Shown here: positions 36,197 through 44,646 of the stretch, in pieces
How positions within the stretch are numbered: position 1 is the stretch's first letter
Layout of the letters: each line of letters starts with the position of its first letter
Source of the DNA: Candidatus Binatia bacterium
GTDB taxonomy: Bacteria > Desulfobacterota > Binatia > UBA9968 > JAJDTQ01
Direction: 5' to 3'
Assembly (NCBI GenBank): GCA_951813575.1
Contig: OX638375.1
Span: 992,001-1,056,000 of the forward strand
Length of the DNA stretch: 64,000 nt
Program-made: the position numbers and the translations under genes
Notes under the pieces: generated by a model
Seen by the model: only the letters and a program-made list of their open reading frames with translations
What the model was told of the DNA's origin: nothing
The model's database searches: none

Positions 36197-36243
36197 GGAT
36201 GGTCGAAGGTTCGGGAACGCCGCACTCGCGGCATCCCTCCGTC

Positions 36244-37215
36244 TCAGGAATCCAGCGTCGATTCCACGAACAGCTCGTCCACCGCCACGGCCTTGTCCAT
36301 GAGCCCCTGGTCGTGGGAGTAGCCCATGAAACGCTCCAGGTTGGCGCGGTTGCGCTTGAGACCGTAGGGCCAGTAGTCCTCGCCCAAAGCCTCTCTTTCC
36401 TCTTCGTAGAGGTGCCGGGTCCACACCAGGCTCGACCAGTTGGGATCCGAGTAATACTCGAAGCAAGCCGCCTTGGCGTTCTCGAAGGCGTCCATGACGC
36501 TTTGCACGGCGAAGGGATGCTTCTCCAGCACCTCGTTCTTGAAGGCGACGACGTGCATGATGGGGTAGAAACCGTTCTTGCGGTAGTACTTGAGCTCTTC
36601 GCCGCGGGGATCGCGGAACAGCCGGCGGATCTTGTCCGAGCCGTCCACCACCTCGTCCGGCGGATGAGGCATCATCAGGGCGTCGATCTCGCCCCGCTCC
36701 AGCATGGCGCCGATGCTCTCGCCCTTCTCGAGGTAGCGGATGCTCACCCCTTCGGCCGTGATGGGCAGCGCCTCCGGCCGGTCGATGACCCAGTTGATCT
36801 CCCGCCAGGGCACGTCGTACTCGCTCTGCAGGTCGCCCTTGGCGAGCACGGAGAGGGTCGTCTGGAAGGTGCTCAGACCCACGGTCCTGCCGACGAGGTC
36901 CCTGGGCGACTCGATGCCCGCGTCCACGTTGACCCACATCTGCGACAGGCTGAACAGCCGCCGCGGGAACACCGGGATGGCCTTGATGGGCATGTCGCGG
37001 CTCTGGGAGATGAGATACGACGACAGCGACAACTCGCCGATGTCGAACTCGCCCTGGAGCATGCGCTCGTGGCGCCGGGAACCGTGCCTCAGCGGGTGGG
37101 ACTGGCCGACCTCCAGCACTTCGAGGTCCAGGCCCTCCGCGGTCACGCTTCCGTCCAACAGCGGCACGTGCCTGTCGTAGTGGGACACGGCCATGGTCAG
37201 CTTGGGATCCGGCAT
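36244..37215 (-). CDS. Pht5-like (4,5-dihydroxyphthalate decarboxylase/ABC-binding-type) protein, copy 1
   Basis: The 323-residue protein starts LTMAVSHYDRHVPLLDGSV and has FDIGELSLSSYLISQSRD, AIPVFPRRLF and VGRTVGLSTFQTT, then YRKNGFYPIMHVVAFK and a final DELFVEST. This matches proteins annotated as 4,5-dihydroxyphthalate decarboxylase or NMT1/THI5-like binding protein. It has no signal peptide, so a cytoplasmic enzyme is more likely than a transport protein. ATG 37215 has AAGGAG 9 nt upstream. Paralogues lie at 49514 and 56368. Confidence 0.82.
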   Translation of the reverse strand: MPDPKLTMAVSHYDRHVPLLDGSVTAEGLDLEVLEVGQSHPLRHGSRRHERMLQGEFDIGELSLSSYLISQSRDMPIKAIPVFPRRLFSLSQMWVNVDAGIESPRDLVGRTVGLSTFQTTLSVLAKGDLQSEYDVPWREINWVIDRPEALPITAEGVSIRYLEKGESIGAMLERGEIDALMMPHPPDEVVDGSDKIRRLFRDPRGEELKYYRKNGFYPIMHVVAFKNEVLEKHPFAVQSVMDAFENAKAACFEYYSDPNWSSLVWTRHLYEEEREALGEDYWPYGLKRNRANLERFMGYSHDQGLMDKAVAVDELFVESTLDS

Positions 37216-37334
37216 GTGATCGTCGCTCCTTCCTTGAAAGGGTTGCACCGTGAATTGAAACGAGACTATACACTACCCCTATCGGCACAGCCAAACCTGA
37301 CCGGCGCCCACCGCCGCACAAAGGAGGGACGGAC

Positions 37335-38123
37335 ATGGCCAGGATCCGCTACGTGGCCACCTTGAGCCGCGACCCCGACGCACTGGCGGGCTTCTACACC
37401 CAATACATGGGGATGAGTGAGTTGGGGCGCTCGCCGGAGGGCGACGTTTCCCTCACCGAGGGCCTCTACAACCTCACTCTGTTCCGCAAGCGGCAATCCC
37501 TGGGCGAGTTCCACATGCGTCACGGGCTGCATCACATCGGCCTGCAGGTGGAGGATCTCGGCGAGGTCCGGGCGCGCTACCAGAGGTTCAACCCCAGGGG
37601 CGTGGTAGTGACCGAACCCGGGGGCCTGCACCACGGCGCCATCCGCATCTTCGATCCCGAGTGCAATCCCGTGACCCTCTCGGAGGGGAGCTTCGGCGTG
37701 GACGAGGAAGGCGGGTACCCGCGCATCGCCCACGTCGCCTTCAACGCCCTGGACCCCGAGGTGATGCTCAACTTCTACGTGCAAGTGCTGGGGCTCCGGG
37801 AGGTGGAGAGCAGCTACAAGCGGCGGCGCAGCGGCCTGCTCAACCGTTTCGCGGGCGACGGCTCCACCAACCTGGCCATCCACCCGTTCTTCAACTCCAC
37901 CGTGGGCCACGAGCGCCGCTTCGGCGTGAACCACATCGGCTTCCTCGTAGACGACCTGGCCCAGAAGCTGGACGACCTGGGGAGCGTGGTGGCGGTCAAG
38001 GCGCGGCCGCCGGACCGGCCCTACGCCGAGTTCCGCTTCCGGGATCCCGAGGAGAACGCACTGGACCTGTCCCAGAACAAGGGATGGGAAGTAGACATCG
38101 ACAAGTGGGAACGGGCCGCCTGA
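37335..38123 (+). CDS. Two-domain VOC family protein, extradiol-dioxygenase-like
   Basis: The 262-residue protein has two vicinal-oxygen-chelate domains, each with an early His-containing strand: LHHIGLQVEDL in the first and AHVAFNALDPE and VNHIGFLVDDL in the second, with Glu in DPEENALDLSQ. The two-domain plan is that of type I extradiol dioxygenases, although the overall length is slightly short. GGAGG lies just before the ATG. It is the first of three genes (VOC, cupin, selenoprotein). Confidence 0.83.
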   Translation: MARIRYVATLSRDPDALAGFYTQYMGMSELGRSPEGDVSLTEGLYNLTLFRKRQSLGEFHMRHGLHHIGLQVEDLGEVRARYQRFNPRGVVVTEPGGLHHGAIRIFDPECNPVTLSEGSFGVDEEGGYPRIAHVAFNALDPEVMLNFYVQVLGLREVESSYKRRRSGLLNRFAGDGSTNLAIHPFFNSTVGHERRFGVNHIGFLVDDLAQKLDDLGSVVAVKARPPDRPYAEFRFRDPEENALDLSQNKGWEVDIDKWERAA

Positions 38124-38196
38124 TAAATGATTACTAAATTACCGATTGTCCGAAAAACGATCACAAACAGCGCTTGCTTCTAAAAAAGGAGAACAA

Positions 38197-38625
38197 ATGG
38201 CCATCGAAGTCATGGATCTGATGGACAAGGGGCGCAAGGACCTCAAGCGCGAGGTGGTGTTGAACACCAAGCGCTTCCACACCTGGGTGCACGTCTATCG
38301 CGAGCCCGGGGACAGGGACGACATGCATTGCCACAACGCCGACCAGAGCTTCTACGTCATGGAGGGCGAGTGCACCATGCACTTCCCGGACGGCGGCAAG
38401 GCGGTGATGACGCCGGGCATGGTGGCGCTCATCCACGGCGGCGAGTTCTACCAGCTCGAGAACACAGGCGCCGGCCCGATGATCCTCATGGGCAACCGGT
38501 CGGGGCCGTCCGAGGACATCAAGCACATCAACTACGAGCTGCGCAAGGACATCAAGGAGTTGCCCAAGGAAGACCGGCAACGCATCGGCAAGGGCGGCCC
38601 GGTATACGTCACCAAGGCCGGCTAG
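38197..38625 (+). CDS. Small cupin protein
   Basis: The 142-residue single-cupin protein has the first motif DMHCHNADQSFYVMEGECTMHF and second motif PGMVALIHGGEFYQLEN, with conserved His and Glu ligands. A cupin-type isomerase or dioxygenase is possible. ATG 38197 has GGAG 6 nt before it. The short AT-rich gap upstream (38124-38196) shows no clear promoter. The stop is separated from the next gene by 2 nt. Confidence 0.8.
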   Translation: MAIEVMDLMDKGRKDLKREVVLNTKRFHTWVHVYREPGDRDDMHCHNADQSFYVMEGECTMHFPDGGKAVMTPGMVALIHGGEFYQLENTGAGPMILMGNRSGPSEDIKHINYELRKDIKELPKEDRQRIGKGGPVYVTKAG

Positions 38626-38627
38626 AC

Positions 38628-39422
38628 GTGGCTCTCGACTACCTGCCCATTCTGGCGGAAAACGCGGCCCCCAGGCCGCCGCGCAAGCTGTACCGCGCAC
38701 CCCGCATCGGGTGGCAGCCCCTTGCGCGACCGCTGAACGAGATGCGCGTGAGCCTCGTTACAAGCGCGGCCATTCGCCACACCAACCAGCGCGCCTTTAC
38801 CGCGGGGGGCGACGCGAGCCACCGCCGCATCGCCGCGGATCCAGCGGTGGAGGTCACCGTCGACCATCACTCTCCCGTCGGCGCCGATGTGCGCAGGGAT
38901 GCCGCAGTGGTCTTTCCCAGGCGGGCGTTGCAGGAGCTGGCGCGAAAGGGTGTCATCGGTAGCGTGGCCCCCGCGCACTTCTCCATCTACGGCGGCATCG
39001 GCGACCACGCCGCCATCACCGAACGGTTGGCGCCCGAGTTGGCGCGGAAGCTCGCGGCCATGCGCGTGGACCTGGCGTTGATGGTCCCCTACTGACCCTA
39101 CTGCCACGAGACCGTGAGTCTCGTCGCCAACCTGGTGGAGGCCTCGGGCATGCCGACGCTGCTGATCGGCACGGTGCGCGACATCGTGGAGCGCGTCAAG
39201 CCCCCGAGGGCGGTATGCGTGGACAACCCCGTGGGCCGCACCTTCGGACGTCCCCGGGCGAGCCGCCGGCATGAAGCGCTGTTGGCCAAAGCCCTTGGAC
39301 ACGCCTACGGGTTCAAGCGCAAGGGGCAGATCATCGACCTGCCGGGCAACTGGACCGACCGCCCCGGGGCTTCGTGGCAAGATATGGTGCGAAGGGAGAT
39401 CCTGCGGCTGCCGCGCCGCTGA
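38628..39422 (+). CDS. GrdB/PrdB-like selenoprotein with in-frame TGA (Sec)
   Basis: Read through one TGA at 39093-39095, the frame gives 264 residues with selenocysteine at position 156 in VPYUPYCHETVSLV. The same position is usually Cys in the motif CPxCHQTV of the glycine/sarcosine/betaine reductase selenoprotein B-like family. N-terminal SLVTSAAI and PLARPL and the C-terminal VDNPVGRTFGRP fit the family. No other stop interrupts the frame. A 7-bp hairpin (39106-39112/39118-39124) starts 10 nt after the TGA. Start GTG 38628 lies 2 nt after the cupin stop. The TGA would otherwise be a nonsense mutation making two fragments (stop at 39095; restart GTG 39114). Confidence 0.78.
39093..39124 (+). 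promoter_or_regulatory. Bacterial SECIS-like hairpin with its TGA codon
   Basis: The TGA at 39093-39095 is followed after 10 nt by the stem ACGAGAC (39106-39112), loop CGTGA (39113-39117) and GTCTCGT (39118-39124). All seven pairs are Watson-Crick. The loop lies 18-22 nt after the codon and has a G as second base. These values fit the known bacterial SECIS pattern: stem directly 3' of the UGA, small loop with early G. Confidence 0.72.
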
Positions 39423-39503
39423 CGAAGACCCGTCGTCCGGTGGGTGCTGACGGGCTGCACGAATCCGCTTCCAAGCTGTACCGTCGCTTCGGTGCCCCAA
39501 CGC

Positions 39504-39640
39504 CTGGACCCCGGCTCAAGGCCGGGGTGACGTCCGGGTCAAGCCCGGGGTCCAGAGGCGCCCCTCCCCGTCACCCCGGCCTTGACCCGGGGTCCAGAGG
39601 CCCCCTCCCCGTCACCCCGGCCTTGAGCCGGGGCCAGAGG
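39504..39640. repeat. Tandem REP-like palindromic repeats
   Basis: The gap holds four related units built on TGGACCCCGG/TCAAGGCCGGGGTGACG: one in plus orientation (39504-39532), a variant (39533-39558), and two nearly identical 41-bp units CCTCCCCGTCACCCCGGCC...TTGA...GGGTCCAGAGG (39560-39600 and 39601-39640). Each folds as a GC-rich hairpin. A related copy lies at 49411-49451. Extragenic palindromes of this kind are dispersed repeats or RAYT-associated REPs. Confidence 0.8.
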
Positions 39641-39653
39641 ATTGGCTGATCCG

Positions 39654-40604
39654 CTACAACCTCTGCACCGAACGCGAGTCCTTCAACGCCTCGTAGGCCC
39701 GAAGGCCCACGGCCAGGTCCATGATCCCCAAGCCCTGGAGTTTGAACAGGGTGACCTCTTCCGGTCCGGTCCGGCCGGGGGCGTTGCCGAGGACCACATC
39801 GCCCAGTTCGCTTACCCCGTCCCAGTCGAGCACGCCGTCCCGCACCGCCCGGAACAGGTCGCTCTCGTTGGCCTGCACCGTTGCCTTCGACGTGACGCAC
39901 ACCCTTGCGGCCCGGCGGATGGTGTCTCGGTCGATCTCCTCGCGCACGCGGGTCTTGTCGCCGTTGGCGATGGAGGTGACGTGCATGCCGGGACGGAGGC
40001 TTCGGCCTTCGAACACCGGACGCTGTGCGTTGGTGGCGGTGATGACGATATCGGCCGTTTCCAGCGCGGCCTCGGCGCTCTCCTCCGCCGTGACGTCGAG
40101 ACCGAGCTTCGCGCGCACGCGATCGGCGAATTGAACACGGTGCGCCGGAGTCGGGCTGAAGACCCTGACACTATCGATGGCCCGCACCGCGCACACGGCC
40201 TGGAGCTGAGTGAAGGCGTGCTTCTCGCTGCCGATGACCGCCACCCGTCTGGCGCCGGGGGGTGCCAGGTGCTTGGCGCCGACGCCGCCGGCCGCGCCGG
40301 TACGAAGCTCGTTGATGGCGCAGTCCTGGAACAGGATCAGCGGTTCGCCGGTCTCGACGCTGTAGAGGATCACGGTCTCGTGGTGGATGGCGCGGTCCCG
40401 GTCGGTCTGCAGGTAGGCTCCCATGGCGCCCTTGACGGAGCCCGGCAGCACCCCGAACAGCATCCGGTTGGCATGATGGATGCGCCGGCGCGGCAGCACC
40501 ACGGCGTTGCCCCGGGATGTCTCGGCAAGGCTCTCCTCCACTGCCTCGATGGCCTGCGACATGGGGATGATGGTCTCCACCGGCATCTCTTTCAGGAACA
40601 GCAT
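39654..40604 (-). CDS. Ornithine cyclodeaminase/mu-crystallin family protein
   Basis: The 316-residue protein has a Rossmann fold with VAVIGSEKHAFTQLQA, VRVFSPTPAHR and ADIVITATNAQRPVFEG, plus the family segments AYLQTDRDRAIHHETVILYS and INELRTGAAGGVGAKHLA (the Lys/Arg substrate site). Members act as ornithine cyclodeaminase, alanine dehydrogenase or ketimine reductase; which one is not resolvable. The ATG has GGGAGA about 6 nt before it. Convergent to the selenoprotein operon across the REP-like repeats. Confidence 0.86.
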   Translation of the reverse strand: MLFLKEMPVETIIPMSQAIEAVEESLAETSRGNAVVLPRRRIHHANRMLFGVLPGSVKGAMGAYLQTDRDRAIHHETVILYSVETGEPLILFQDCAINELRTGAAGGVGAKHLAPPGARRVAVIGSEKHAFTQLQAVCAVRAIDSVRVFSPTPAHRVQFADRVRAKLGLDVTAEESAEAALETADIVITATNAQRPVFEGRSLRPGMHVTSIANGDKTRVREEIDRDTIRRAARVCVTSKATVQANESDLFRAVRDGVLDWDGVSELGDVVLGNAPGRTGPEEVTLFKLQGLGIMDLAVGLRAYEALKDSRSVQRL

Positions 40605-40825
40605 GGATGGGTCTCCCGTTTCCGTCTGCGAGCCGCCGGCAACACTGGGACCGCGGCCCGCGGGCCTGTCCGGCGCAGTCTGCCATCCCTTGAACTGCCC
40701 GTCCAGGAGCGCTATTCAACACCTTGACCGCTTGTCGTTTCGGCGGACCGTCGAGTCCGGGCCAATGCCACGGCCCGGTCCACTATCGGGCCGGTGCCCG
40801 CTGCCATCGAAACAGGAGGAATCCC

Positions 40826-41908
40826 ATGGCCATTAACGGTACCAAGGTCATCGACCTGGACAGCCACCTGGTGGGCGACGTGGGCAACTGGAAGCATTGC
40901 ATCGAGGAGGCATGGAGGGATCGGTTGCCCCGCCCGCTTCCCACCAAACCCGACGAAAGGCGCAAGACCCTGGTGGGCTCGCGCATCATGGTGGGCTCGG
41001 AGGTGACCCGGCAGAGCGGCGAGAAGCCTGAATGGCACAAGGCGGAAGACCTGGCGGCCGGGGGCCGGGTGCGGAACCTCGACAAGGACGGCATCGACGT
41101 GGCCGTGCTCTCGCCCAACTCGCCCGCGCTGGACCTGGTGTGGTTCCCCGAGGACCCGGAGCTGGCGGCGGCCTATTGCCGCGCCGAGAACAACTACATG
41201 CAGCAGTACGCCGGCGAGTTTCCGGAACGGCTGCAATGGGCGGGCGTCATCCCTTGGCAGGACGTAGACCTGGCGGTCAAGGAGCTGCACCGCATGGCGG
41301 ACATGGGCAACCAGGCCCTCAACATGAAGGCGGTGCCGGTGGCCGGACGCCTGTGCTGGGACCCCTACTACGATCCCATCTACGCGGAACTGGAAAACCT
41401 GAACTGGCCGATCATCGTCCACGACACCAAGCACGAGTCCATGGGCCAGGAACGGTTCGCGGACAACTTCTTCTTCTCGCACATGGTGGGGCGTGTCTTC
41501 GAGTCCATGGTGTGCATGATGTCGTTCATCTGCGGCGGGGTGCTGGAACGGTTCCCGAAGCTGAACCTCGTGTGCCTCGAGACCGGCGCCTCCCAGATGC
41601 CTTGGTGGCTGGGGCGCATGGACGAGCACTTCGAGAAGCTGCCGCACTTGGTGCCGTGGCTCAAGATGAAGCCGAGCGAGTACTTCATGCGGCAGGTATA
41701 CGTGGGCTGCGAGCCGTTCGAGGACGAGCACTTCGAGGTGGCGGTGGAGATGCTCGGCGATGACAACCTGGTGCTGGCCACGGACACGCCGCACTGGGAC
41801 TCTTCCCCTCCCGGCACGGTGACCCGGCCAATCCTGGAGAGCGACAAGCTCACCGACGAGAACAAGCGCAAGATCCTGGGCGCCAACGCGGCCCGGATAT
41901 TGAACTAG
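40826..41908 (+). CDS. Amidohydrolase-2 family metal-dependent hydrolase, copy 1
   Basis: The 360-residue protein begins VIDLDSHLVGD and contains LNLVCLETGASQMPWW, PIIVHDTKH, and VLATDTPHWDSS, the amidohydrolase-2 pattern with decarboxylase/hydratase-like members such as ACMSD. The first HxH is replaced by DSH, common in this subgroup. GGAGG lies 7 nt before the ATG at 40826. It precedes the molybdopterin subunit gene by 47 bp, possibly one operon. Confidence 0.85.
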   Translation: MAINGTKVIDLDSHLVGDVGNWKHCIEEAWRDRLPRPLPTKPDERRKTLVGSRIMVGSEVTRQSGEKPEWHKAEDLAAGGRVRNLDKDGIDVAVLSPNSPALDLVWFPEDPELAAAYCRAENNYMQQYAGEFPERLQWAGVIPWQDVDLAVKELHRMADMGNQALNMKAVPVAGRLCWDPYYDPIYAELENLNWPIIVHDTKHESMGQERFADNFFFSHMVGRVFESMVCMMSFICGGVLERFPKLNLVCLETGASQMPWWLGRMDEHFEKLPHLVPWLKMKPSEYFMRQVYVGCEPFEDEHFEVAVEMLGDDNLVLATDTPHWDSSPPGTVTRPILESDKLTDENKRKILGANAARILN

Positions 41909-41955
41909 CACCCTGAGTCAGCATCCACGCAAAGCGAACCAACCGGAGGTGAACC

Positions 41956-44202
41956 TTGGCCTATCAGACAGTCGGAAAGCCCATGCCCCGCATCGAGGGC
42001 GCGGATAAAGTCACCGGCGCCACCCGCTACGCCGCCGATCTGCCCATCCCCGAATCCCTCTACGCCAAGGTGCTCCGCAGCCCGCTGGCCCACGCGCGAA
42101 TTCGCAAGATCGATACCGCCGCGGCCAAGGCGCTGCCGGGCGTCCACGCGGTTCTGACCGGCGCCGATCTGCCCGAGGTGTACGTCGGACTGCGGATGAA
42201 GGACATGCCCGTGCTGGCAACGGACAAGGTGCGGTTCGTGGGCGACCCGGTGGCCGCGGTGGCCGCGGATACGCCCGAGATCGCCGAGGCGGCGCTGGGC
42301 CTCATCGAGGTCGACTATGAGGAACTGCCCGGGGTGTACGACCCGCTGGAGGCGGTCAAGCCCGGTTCTGCGGCGCTCCACGACGCGCCGCGCGACTACA
42401 AGAACGCGCCGCCGCTCGCGGAGGGCGTCGACCCGGACCGGCCCAACGTCCAGTCCCACAGCATCTGGCAGAACGGCGATACCGACGGCGGCTTCGACAA
42501 CGCCGACCGGGTGTTCGAGGGCACCTTCGCCACGCAACTGGCGCACCACGGCTACCTGGAGCCCCACTCCTGCACCGTGGCGGTGGACGATTCGGGCAAC
42601 GTGGAGGTGTGGGCCTCCAACAAGGGGCCGTTCGCGCTCAAGAACCGGCTTGCCCAGGACCTCGGAATCGAGCCCGAGAAGGTCAACGTCCACATCCTTT
42701 CGGTGGGTGGGGATTTCGGCGGCAAGGCTTCCATGATCGACACCCCGGTGTGCTATTTCCTGGCCAAGGAAACAGGCCGGCCGGTTCGCATGGTGCTCAC
42801 CTACACCGAGGAGATCGCCACCGCGGCCCACCGCCATCCGGCGGTGGTGACGCTGCGGGCGGGGGTCAAGAACGACGGCACCCTCACGGCCATCGAAGGC
42901 ATAGTCACATTCGCAGGCGGCGCCTACGCGGCCTGGAAGGCCAACCCCGAGATCACGGTGTTGGGCGCAAAGCGGCTGGCCAGTTACTACCGGGTGCCGG
43001 CCATCCGCATCGAGACGGTGTGCGCCTACACCAATCAGGTCCCGTGCACACAGACCCGCACCCCGGGGAGCCCGCAGATCGTCTTTGCCGTGGAATCACT
43101 GATGGGCCAGATCGCCAGGGAAATGGACATCGATCCCGCGGACTTCCGGCTGCAAAACCTGCTGGACCCCGGCGACACGTCGCCTCTGGGCGCCAAGTGG
43201 GACGGCATCCTGGCCAAGGAAACCCTGGAGAAAGCGGTGGAGGCGTCGGGGTGGCGCACCAGCCCGCCGGGACCCAACCGCGGCCGCGGCATCGCCCTCT
43301 ACGAGCGCGGCGCCGGCGGCGGCAACGCCAACGCCGGCATCGACCTGGATGAAGACGGCACGGTGACGGTGCGCGTCGGCGTGCCGGACGTAGGCCCCGG
43401 AATCCACACCGCCATCGTACAGATCGTCAGCGAGACTCTGGGCACCGAGCCCGAAACCATCCGCATCCAGGTGGAGGACACCGACAACTCGCCCTGGGAT
43501 CCGGGCACCGGCGGCAGCAAGTCCACCAACACCACCGGTCACGCCGCTCACAAGGCCGCCCGGGAGGTCCACGAGCAACTGGTGGCGTGCGCCGCCCGGA
43601 AGCTCGGCTGTGAGCCCGACCAGGTGGGCCGGTTGGACGGACGCTTCGCCGCCCCCGAGGGCCGCGAGATGTCGTTCGCGGAGGTGGCCCAGGCCGCCAT
43701 CGCCGAGGCCGGCGGGTCGTTCCACCACGACACCGTCTTCGCCCCCGAGGGCCAGCCGCCCATCACGTCTTTCGCGGCCCAGATCGCCGAGGTGGAAGTG
43801 GATCCCGAAACCGGCCAGGTCACGGTCACCCGCATGACCACCGCCCACGACTCCGGCAGGATCCTCAACCACCTGACCTACCAGGGCCAGATCGACGGCG
43901 GCGTGGTCAACGGCGTGGGCTTCGCGCTGATGGAAGACAACCCCATGTCCGACGGCAAGATCACCACCCTGAACCTGGGCGACTTCAAGCTGCCCTGCGC
44001 CAAGGACATCCCCCGGCTCGACACCGTGTTCGTCGACCAGGGCGAAGGCCCCGTCCCCTTCCAGGGCAAGGCCATCGGCGAGCTCCCCAACGTGCCCACC
44101 GCCGCCGCCATCGCCAACGCCGTGGCCGACGCCACCGGCGCCCGCGTGTACGACCTGCCGCTCACGGCGGAGAAGGTGTACGCGGCGCTGAACGAATCGT
44201 AG
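41956..44202 (+). CDS. Xanthine dehydrogenase/CO dehydrogenase family molybdopterin-binding large subunit
   Basis: The 748-residue protein has the ALDH-type N-terminal domain (KVTGATRYAADLPIPESLYAKV) and the MoCo-binding domain with VGGDFGGKASM, QTRTPGSPQ and GVPDVGPGIHTAIVQ. The catalytic Glu lies in GKAIGELPNVPT near the C-terminus. It starts with TTG at 41956, supported by GGAGG 6 nt upstream. The FeS (small) and FAD (medium) subunit genes normally beside it are absent here, so electrons must leave by partners elsewhere. Substrate unknown. Confidence 0.88.
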   Translation: MAYQTVGKPMPRIEGADKVTGATRYAADLPIPESLYAKVLRSPLAHARIRKIDTAAAKALPGVHAVLTGADLPEVYVGLRMKDMPVLATDKVRFVGDPVAAVAADTPEIAEAALGLIEVDYEELPGVYDPLEAVKPGSAALHDAPRDYKNAPPLAEGVDPDRPNVQSHSIWQNGDTDGGFDNADRVFEGTFATQLAHHGYLEPHSCTVAVDDSGNVEVWASNKGPFALKNRLAQDLGIEPEKVNVHILSVGGDFGGKASMIDTPVCYFLAKETGRPVRMVLTYTEEIATAAHRHPAVVTLRAGVKNDGTLTAIEGIVTFAGGAYAAWKANPEITVLGAKRLASYYRVPAIRIETVCAYTNQVPCTQTRTPGSPQIVFAVESLMGQIAREMDIDPADFRLQNLLDPGDTSPLGAKWDGILAKETLEKAVEASGWRTSPPGPNRGRGIALYERGAGGGNANAGIDLDEDGTVTVRVGVPDVGPGIHTAIVQIVSETLGTEPETIRIQVEDTDNSPWDPGTGGSKSTNTTGHAAHKAAREVHEQLVACAARKLGCEPDQVGRLDGRFAAPEGREMSFAEVAQAAIAEAGGSFHHDTVFAPEGQPPITSFAAQIAEVEVDPETGQVTVTRMTTAHDSGRILNHLTYQGQIDGGVVNGVGFALMEDNPMSDGKITTLNLGDFKLPCAKDIPRLDTVFVDQGEGPVPFQGKAIGELPNVPTAAAIANAVADATGARVYDLPLTAEKVYAALNES

Positions 44203-44216
44203 CGGGACCCCACTCC

Positions 44217-44244
44217 GGACCCTGTGCCGCTCGGCGCAGGGTCC
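44217..44244 (+). terminator. Strong hairpin after the molybdopterin subunit gene
   Basis: GGACCCTG (44217-44224) pairs with CAGGGTCC (44237-44244), and the interior adds GCCG/CGGC, giving about 13 bp with a two-base loop. There is no immediate T-run; TATTTT lies about 13 nt later. It lies 14 nt after the stop, so a terminator or mRNA-stabilising hairpin is likely. Confidence 0.55.
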
Positions 44245-44360
44245 CACTTCACAGCCGTATTTTCGGTAACCCGTAGGTCGGATTAGAGAAGCGCAATCCG
44301 AGGGACACGCCCGCACCACTGATCGATTATTTATTGTCCGAATGATACAATATCGACTGC

Positions 44361-44570
44361 ATGCCCAAGATCACCATCGACATTGATGAGAATCTGTTCC
44401 AGCAGGCGCGCCGCGTGCTCGGTACATCTTCCGTCGAAGAGACCGTCGATGCCGCGTTACGCAAAGTCCTGTCCACCGACGCACGACAGCAAGAAGTCCG
44501 GGTGCTCGCGGAAATGGCCGGGCTAGAACTCGCCAACCGTGAGGTCATGGCGAAAGCCTGGCGTTCGTGA
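44361..44570 (+). CDS. VapB-like antitoxin, without visible toxin
   Basis: The 69-residue protein starts MPKITIDIDENLFQQARRVLG, then VEETVDAALRKVL, the ribbon-helix-helix type of the VapB/DUF2191 family. No PIN toxin follows; the next gene is a RelE-like toxin 76 bp on with its own antitoxin. It may be an orphan whose toxin was lost, or act in trans. ATG follows 9 nt after TACAAT (44346-44351), and TATTGT/ACAATA (44332-44337 and 44347-44352) is a perfect inverted repeat that could be its operator. Confidence 0.78.
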   Translation: MPKITIDIDENLFQQARRVLGTSSVEETVDAALRKVLSTDARQQEVRVLAEMAGLELANREVMAKAWRS

Positions 44571-44599
44571 ATTGGTCACCAAGGTCAAGACGGTGATGC

Positions 44600-44640
44600 T
44601 TGAGTTTGCCCCTCACATTTGGTAACCTATGCGTTACCAA
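44600..44640 (+). promoter_or_regulatory. Promoter with 8-6-8 inverted-repeat operator of the HigBA-type operon
   Basis: TTGAGT (44600-44605) and TAACCT (44623-44628) are 17 nt apart. A perfect inverted repeat TTGGTAAC (44619-44626), spacer CTATGC, GTTACCAA (44633-44640) overlaps the -10 box and probable start of transcription. Repression by the downstream antitoxin is expected. Confidence 0.55.
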
Positions 44641-44646
44641 TGGTCG

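Noticed and set aside
35510-37336. A 608-codon frame joining methyltransferase and upstream sequence
   Set aside because: The Pht5-like protein occupies the other minus-strand frame at 36244-37215; the methyltransferase starts at 36196.
39093-39095. Nonsense mutation as explanation of the TGA
   Set aside because: Not excluded, but the Cys position, SECIS-like hairpin and intact downstream frame favour selenocysteine.
39114-39422. 102-residue ORF as separate protein
   Set aside because: It is in frame with the sequence before the TGA at 39093 and completes one family, so it is the C-terminal part of the selenoprotein.
39504-39640. CRISPR-like array
   Set aside because: Units are directly adjacent and palindromic with no unique spacers, so this is REP-like, not CRISPR.
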